Source of the DNA: VRUE01 sp963728045
GTDB lineage: Bacteria > Actinomycetota > Thermoleophilia > Solirubrobacterales > 70-9
Assembly: GCA_963728045.1 (NCBI GenBank)
Contig: CAVSIE010000002.1
Location: 310,001 to 374,000, forward strand
DNA length: 64,000 nt
Reading direction: 5' to 3'
Shown here: positions 60,321 to 64,000 of the stretch, piece after piece
Layout of the letters: each line of letters begins with the position of its first letter
Position numbering within the stretch: the stretch's first letter is position 1
Translations under genes and position numbers: made by a program
Notes under the pieces: generated by a model
Told to the model about the DNA's origin: nothing
Seen by the model: only the letters and a program-made list of their open reading frames with translations
Database searches by the model: none

Positions 60321-60866
60321 TCAACGAATGAAGTGCTTGGCGGCGATCTGGTCGATCGTGCCCTTGGTTCGCATCGTCGAGAGGCCGAGGGCGGTCCCGA
60401 TCGCCTTTAGGTCGAGCTCCGATTCCGAGATGCCACCGCTGGGCAGCCAGTAGAGCTCGCGACCCTTGATCACGAGCCTGTCCTCGGTGGTGGCCAGCGA
60501 AAGCACCTGCTTGCGGGCCGCCGCGCTCGGAGCCTTGGCCAGCAATGAGACTTGGACCTTGCCCGTCGAGGCGTCGAGCTGCGCGGCGTCGAACGGCTCG
60601 TGCCTGGCGATCGCCCGCACCTGCGCCGCCGTGCGCAGGAACACCACCACCTCGTAGCCGAGCGAGTGCTCCAGCCCACCTTCCAGGCGGCGGGTGACTT
60701 CCTCCGGGTCGCTCTTCCCCTCCGTCCTCAGGATGACGTTGCCGCTGGCACGGAAGATCGCGACGTCGACGAAGCCCATCTCCTCGCAGCAGAGGCGCAG
60801 CGCGTCGTTCTTGACCCGCCGGTTGCTGATGTTGATCCCGCGCAAGAAAGCCGCATACCTGGGCAT
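60321..60866 (-). CDS. DUF1697 family protein
   Basis: The 181-residue protein starts MPRYAAFLRGINISNRRVKNDALRLCCEEMGF and continues IFRASGNVILRTEGK and FLRTAAQVRAI, the conserved parts of DUF1697. C-terminal GRELYWLPSGGISESELDLKAIGTALG and TMRTKGTIDQIAAK complete the family pattern. The structure is known for relatives, the reaction is not. Confidence 0.93.
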   Translation of the reverse strand: MPRYAAFLRGINISNRRVKNDALRLCCEEMGFVDVAIFRASGNVILRTEGKSDPEEVTRRLEGGLEHSLGYEVVVFLRTAAQVRAIARHEPFDAAQLDASTGKVQVSLLAKAPSAAARKQVLSLATTEDRLVIKGRELYWLPSGGISESELDLKAIGTALGLSTMRTKGTIDQIAAKHFIR

Positions 60867-60916
60867 CTACCCCCACCTTACGAGCCCGGCCCGAGGCCTC
60901 CTGCGACGATTGCCCG

Positions 60917-61474
60917 GTGAGCGCCGACTTCACCAGCCTCCCGCCGGACCTGCCCGTGCCCGTGGACGACGGCGCCGCCGACCACCTGCCCGGATCGGTG
61001 CTCCCTGAGGGACTGGTGCTCCCGTCCACGCAAGGCGGAAGCGCCGACCTGGCGGAGCTGGCGACGAAGAAGCTCGTCGCCTACGTGTACCCGCGCACCG
61101 GAGTCCCCGGCGAGCCGCTCCCCCAGGGCTGGGACGAGATCCCTGGGGCACGCGGATGCACGCCGCAGAGCTGCGCCTTTCGCGACAGCCGCGAAGAGTT
61201 CGCGCAGCTCGGCGCCACGGTGGCCGGGATCAGCGCCCAAACCACCGCCGAGCAGCGGGAGTTCGCGCAGCGAGAGCAGATCCCGTTCCCGCTGCTCAGC
61301 GACGCCGATCTGCTCCTGGCGGCGGCGCTGGGGCTGCCCACCTTCACGGTGGAGGAGATGACGCTCTACCGTCGCCTGACCCTCGTCGCCGAGGCCGGCG
61401 TCGTCGTCAAGGCCTTCTACCCGGTCTTCCCGCCCGATCGCAACGCGGCCGAGGTGCTCGACTTCCTCACTTAG
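60917..61474 (+). CDS. Peroxiredoxin, BCP/PrxQ-like
   Basis: The 185-residue protein (GTG start) has a thioredoxin-like core with the peroxidatic site ARGCTPQSCAFRD: Cys 81 and Cys 86, the CxxxxC pair of PrxQ/BCP enzymes. PRTGVPGEPLPQGWDEIPGARG precedes it, and VAGISAQTTAEQREFAQREQIPFPLLSD follows. It should reduce peroxides with thioredoxin. The 3' end overlaps convergent uppP by 8 bp. Confidence 0.9.
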   Translation: MSADFTSLPPDLPVPVDDGAADHLPGSVLPEGLVLPSTQGGSADLAELATKKLVAYVYPRTGVPGEPLPQGWDEIPGARGCTPQSCAFRDSREEFAQLGATVAGISAQTTAEQREFAQREQIPFPLLSDADLLLAAALGLPTFTVEEMTLYRRLTLVAEAGVVVKAFYPVFPPDRNAAEVLDFLT

Positions 61475-62303
61475 GCGCCACCGCGCCGCTAGCGACCAGG
61501 GCCAGGACGAACGCCCCGAGGGCAACCCGGTAGATGATGAAGATCGAGTAGTTGTGGCCAGCGATGTAGCGCAGCAGCCAGGAAACAGCGACGAACGCGA
61601 CTGCAAAGCTGACCAATGTGGCGACGATGGTCGGCCCCCAGCCGACACCACCGGAGACGTTGTCGAACTCGTTGACCGTCTGCAGAATCGCCGCGCCGCT
61701 CAGCGCCGGGATCGAGAGGAAGAACGAGAGCCGAGTCACGGCGACGCGATCGATCCCACGCAGCAGGCCGGCGGACATCGTCGCCCCAGCCCGCGATATC
61801 CCGGGCACCAGGGCCAAACACTGGACGACGCCGATGATCAGCGTGTCGCGCCAGGTGACGTCGGCTTCGTGCCGCTCCTGGGTGGCGCGACTGTCGGCGA
61901 ACCACATCACGCCGCTCCAGAGAATCAACGCGCCGCCGACGAACCAGAGGCTGCGCAGGGTCGTCTGGATCTCATCCTGGAAAGTGAGGCCGACGATGGC
62001 GATCGGGAGCGAGCCGAGGACCACAGCCCAGCCAAAGCGGTAGTCGCTCGAGGAGCGGTTGGCCGGACTGGCCAGCCCCCTCCCCCAGGCGGTGAGGATC
62101 CTGGCGAGGTCGTGGCGGAGGTAGAGCACAGTGGCTGCCACCGCGCCGACCTGGATGATCGCGGTGAAGGCGGTGATGTCCGGGTCGTCGGTGGAGTGGC
62201 CGAGCAGCCGCTCGACGATGGTCAGATGGCCGGTGCTCGAGATCGGCAGGAACTCGGTAAACCCCTCGACCGCGCCGAGGAGGATTGCTTCCCACCAGTC
62301 CAT
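61467..62303 (-). CDS. uppP: Undecaprenyl-diphosphatase
   Basis: The 278-residue integral membrane protein has both BacA/UppP motifs, AVEGFTEFLPISSTGH near the N-terminus and ALVPGISRAGATMSAGLLRG in the middle, with about eight membrane helices. It recycles undecaprenyl diphosphate for cell-wall synthesis and can give bacitracin tolerance. It is convergent with the peroxiredoxin gene. Confidence 0.96.
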   Translation of the reverse strand: MDWWEAILLGAVEGFTEFLPISSTGHLTIVERLLGHSTDDPDITAFTAIIQVGAVAATVLYLRHDLARILTAWGRGLASPANRSSSDYRFGWAVVLGSLPIAIVGLTFQDEIQTTLRSLWFVGGALILWSGVMWFADSRATQERHEADVTWRDTLIIGVVQCLALVPGISRAGATMSAGLLRGIDRVAVTRLSFFLSIPALSGAAILQTVNEFDNVSGGVGWGPTIVATLVSFAVAFVAVSWLLRYIAGHNYSIFIIYRVALGAFVLALVASGAVAPK

Positions 62304-62388
62304 CTAGGCGCTTCGATGCCGCTGGAGTCGCTGCGGTCCCGTGTCCACGGGCGGCAGCCTATGTGTCGAGACGGACCGGCGAGCTGAG

Positions 62389-62747
62389 TGGAGGTGGTGG
62401 GACTCGAACCCACGTCCCTGGTCGTAGTGCGATGGTCTCTACAGGCTTAGCCGGCGCTTGGTTCTCGTCTCCCGGGGTCCGCGCCGGCGGGCACTACGGG
62501 AGACAGAGCCCTCTGAAATGTCCCCTGGCAGACGGGGCGATCTGCCTGGGTAAGCCCGCAATTTGAAGCCGGCGCCCCTCCCCGCGGGCGAGGGAGGACC
62601 GACTCTCATCGCTTAGCTTCTAACTAAGCGGCGAGGGCGAACTCATGGTCCGCACGTATTGGTTGGCGCCGGGGTTTAACGAGGCCTCCGGCAACCTCGG
62701 CCTGCAACCTGTCGCACGGATCGGCCAGGTCGAAGCCTGTCACCCCC
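62389..62747 (-). ncRNA. ssrA: Transfer-messenger RNA (tmRNA)
   Basis: The tRNA-like ends pair as a 7-bp acceptor (GGGGGTG at 62741-62747 with CACCTCC at 62390-62396, one G-U), with a T-arm GTGGGTTCGAGTCCCAC near the 3' end and GACAGGCTTCGACC at the 5' end, typical of ssrA. The mRNA-like part encodes a tag ending ADHEFALAA and a TAG stop (62624-62653, resume codon probably GCG). A hairpin TTAGTTAGAAGCTAA follows the stop. CCA is not encoded. Length 359 nt. It rescues stalled ribosomes with SmpB. Confidence 0.96.
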
Positions 62748-62815
62748 GCGCTATGTCTCAGACGATTGTACGGTGTCCCCTGAGCGCGGAGCGAGCAAGC
62801 GTGCATGTCTGGTTC

Positions 62816-62839
62816 TTCGCGCCGCGAGCGGAGCGCGAA
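62816..62839. promoter_or_regulatory. Hairpin just before the disulfide oxidoreductase start
   Basis: TTCGCGC (62816-62822) and GCGCGAA (62833-62839) pair perfectly with a 10 nt loop, ending 4 nt before the ATG at 62844. No Shine-Dalgarno sequence is visible outside it, so translation may depend on unfolding it. Confidence 0.4.
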
Positions 62840-62843
62840 ATTT

Positions 62844-64000
62844 ATGAATGCCGAACGGCAATTCGACGCGATCGTCCTGGGAGCCGGGCCAGCGGGCGAG
62901 GTCTGCGCCGGGAGGCTCGCCGAGAGCGGCCTCGAGGTGGCCTTGGTCGAGCCCCACCTGATCGGAGGGGAGTGCTCCTACTACGCCTGCATGCCGTCGA
63001 AGGCGCTGCTGCGGCCCGCTGACGTAGTGGGCGAGGCGCAGCGGGTGCCGGGGGTCCCAACCGGAAACGGCGGTCTCGACGCAGAGGCAATCCTCGCCCG
63101 CCGCGACGAGGTGATCCACGACCTCGACGACTCAGGGCAACTCCCCTGGCTGGAAAAGCGCGGCATCGAGCTCATGCGCGACGCGGGACGGCTCGACGGC
63201 GAGCGGCGTGTCGCCGTCGGCGACGACATCCTCACCGCCCGCCGTGCCGTCGTCGTCGCCACCGGCAGCGGCGCCGCGATGCCACCTGTGGAGGGACTCG
63301 ACTCGGTGAACGCGTGGAACAACCGCGACGCGACCACCTCGAAGCGCGTCCCAGCGAGCATGATCGTGCTGGGCGGCGGGCCGGTGGGGTCGGAGCTGGC
63401 CCAGGCCTGGTCATCGCTCGGCGCCTCCGTCACCCTGGTCGAGGGCGAGGAACAGTTGCTTCCTCGCGAGGAGCCGTTTGCCGGAGAGGAAGTGGCGAAG
63501 GCTTTGCGCGATCAGCATGGGGTCGACGTTCGAACCGGTGTCCTCGCACAGAAGGCCCGCTCCACGGAGGCTGGAGTCTCGGTCGAGCTCGGCGGCGACG
63601 AGGTGGAGGCCGAGGAGCTCCTCGTCGCGGTGGGGCGCAAGCCGCACACGCAAGACATAGGCCTGGATTCGGCGGGAATCGAGCCCGGCAAGGGCGGCTT
63701 CCTCGAAACCGACGACCGCCTGCGCGTCGGCGGTCGCGACTGGCTCTACGCGATCGGCGACGTCAACGGGCGCGCGCTCTTCACCCACATGGGCAAGTAC
63801 CAGGCCTGGGTCGTCGCCGAAAACCTGGTGGGACAAGATGTCGAAGCCAGGGCCGAAGGGATTGGCTCCCCCCGAGTCACCTTCACCGATCCCCAGGTGG
63901 CGGCGGTCGGCCAGACCCTTGCCCAGGCTGAAAAGGCGGGACTCGATGCCCGGGCCGTCGATATTCGCACCGACGGCACCGCCGGGGCCAGCTTCCAGGG
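62844..64000 (+). CDS. FAD-dependent pyridine nucleotide-disulfide oxidoreductase, 3'-truncated
   Basis: From ATG 62844 the frame runs off the window end (385 residues visible). It has the FAD loop AIVLGAGPAGEVCAGRLAE, the redox disulfide in GGECSYYACMPSKALLRP (Cys-x4-Cys), the NAD loop MIVLGGGPVGSELAQAWSSLGASVTLVE, and the second FAD motif WLYAIGDVNGRALFTH. The layout is that of dihydrolipoamide dehydrogenase or mercuric/other reductases. The dimerisation domain with the catalytic His-Glu pair is beyond the edge, so the exact type cannot be fixed. Confidence 0.92.
   Translation, partial: MNAERQFDAIVLGAGPAGEVCAGRLAESGLEVALVEPHLIGGECSYYACMPSKALLRPADVVGEAQRVPGVPTGNGGLDAEAILARRDEVIHDLDDSGQLPWLEKRGIELMRDAGRLDGERRVAVGDDILTARRAVVVATGSGAAMPPVEGLDSVNAWNNRDATTSKRVPASMIVLGGGPVGSELAQAWSSLGASVTLVEGEEQLLPREEPFAGEEVAKALRDQHGVDVRTGVLAQKARSTEAGVSVELGGDEVEAEELLVAVGRKPHTQDIGLDSAGIEPGKGGFLETDDRLRVGGRDWLYAIGDVNGRALFTHMGKYQAWVVAENLVGQDVEARAEGIGSPRVTFTDPQVAAVGQTLAQAEKAGLDARAVDIRTDGTAGASFQ

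Noticed and set aside
62751..62815. Segment between tmRNA and the oxidoreductase resembling the central part of the 38453-38555 palindrome
   Set aside because: Only short AGCG/GCGTGC similarity by eye; not enough to call a repeat family.

Overview
The window is a high-GC (about 70% by eye), gene-dense bacterial chromosome segment. Frequent GTG and TTG starts, 1 to 8 nt gene overlaps, DUF7144/DUF6325/SHOCT proteins, a PrkC/PknB-type kinase and large secreted proteins with Lys/Arg-rich tails suggest an actinobacterium, most likely of the class Thermoleophilia (Solirubrobacterales-like). That placement is inference from gene content, not a computed match. Stretches of clearly lower GC (about 29.26-29.8, 43.7-44.9 and 59.85-60.3 kb) look foreign. 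No gene-free stretch longer than about 300 bases was found.

0-11.5 kb: a truncated SDR oxidoreductase; a frameshifted large secreted repeat protein divergent from a small winged-helix regulator; then a 6.4 kb segment (membrane SHOCT protein, K+ channel, MFS exporter, DUF2252, DUF7144, SHOCT and DUF6325 proteins) bounded by an intact tRNA-Gly(CCC) and a copy of that tRNA's 3' end. CcmG/CcmH follow. 11.5-16.5 kb: a degenerate P-loop protein, argS, a phosphodiesterase, and a lipoprotein coupled to a Ser/Thr kinase. 16.5-22.2 kb: a tightly overlapping minus-strand operon gap-pgk-tpiA-gpmI-tgt. 22.2-28.7 kb: VOC protein, ABC-2 exporter, rapZ, uvrC, enoyl-CoA hydratase.

28.7-36.7 kb is accessory: a cupredoxin lipoprotein; an HNH nuclease gene inserted at the 3' end of a MaoC-like gene, with a second copy of that gene's last codons left downstream; a secreted metzincin protease; a VapBC pair; a TadG-VanY-lytic transglycosylase fusion; a second, frameshifted PIN toxin module; and TadE-like pseudopilin genes.

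36.7-52.7 kb is a phosphate and polyphosphate locus: Pit transporter with DUF47 partner, ppk1 behind a PHP-glycosyltransferase fusion, two half-CHAD genes, ppx, phoU-pstBACS, a receiver-less PhoB-type DNA-binding protein and a full response regulator. Runs of 11-nt direct repeats resembling PHO boxes (TTCACA-type) lie upstream of pstS, of the small regulator, of the response regulator and of the PHP-GT/ppk1 operon, so phosphate starvation probably controls uptake and polyphosphate metabolism together. A low-GC orphan PD-(D/E)XK-like protein gene sits inside this locus.

52.8-64 kb: a small membrane protein, an HD phosphohydrolase, an Rpf-like transglycosylase, purU, a cytochrome P450, an ABC-F ATPase, an UlaG-like metallo-hydrolase, two low-GC mini membrane proteins, DUF1697, a peroxiredoxin, uppP, tmRNA (ssrA), and a disulfide oxidoreductase cut by the window end.
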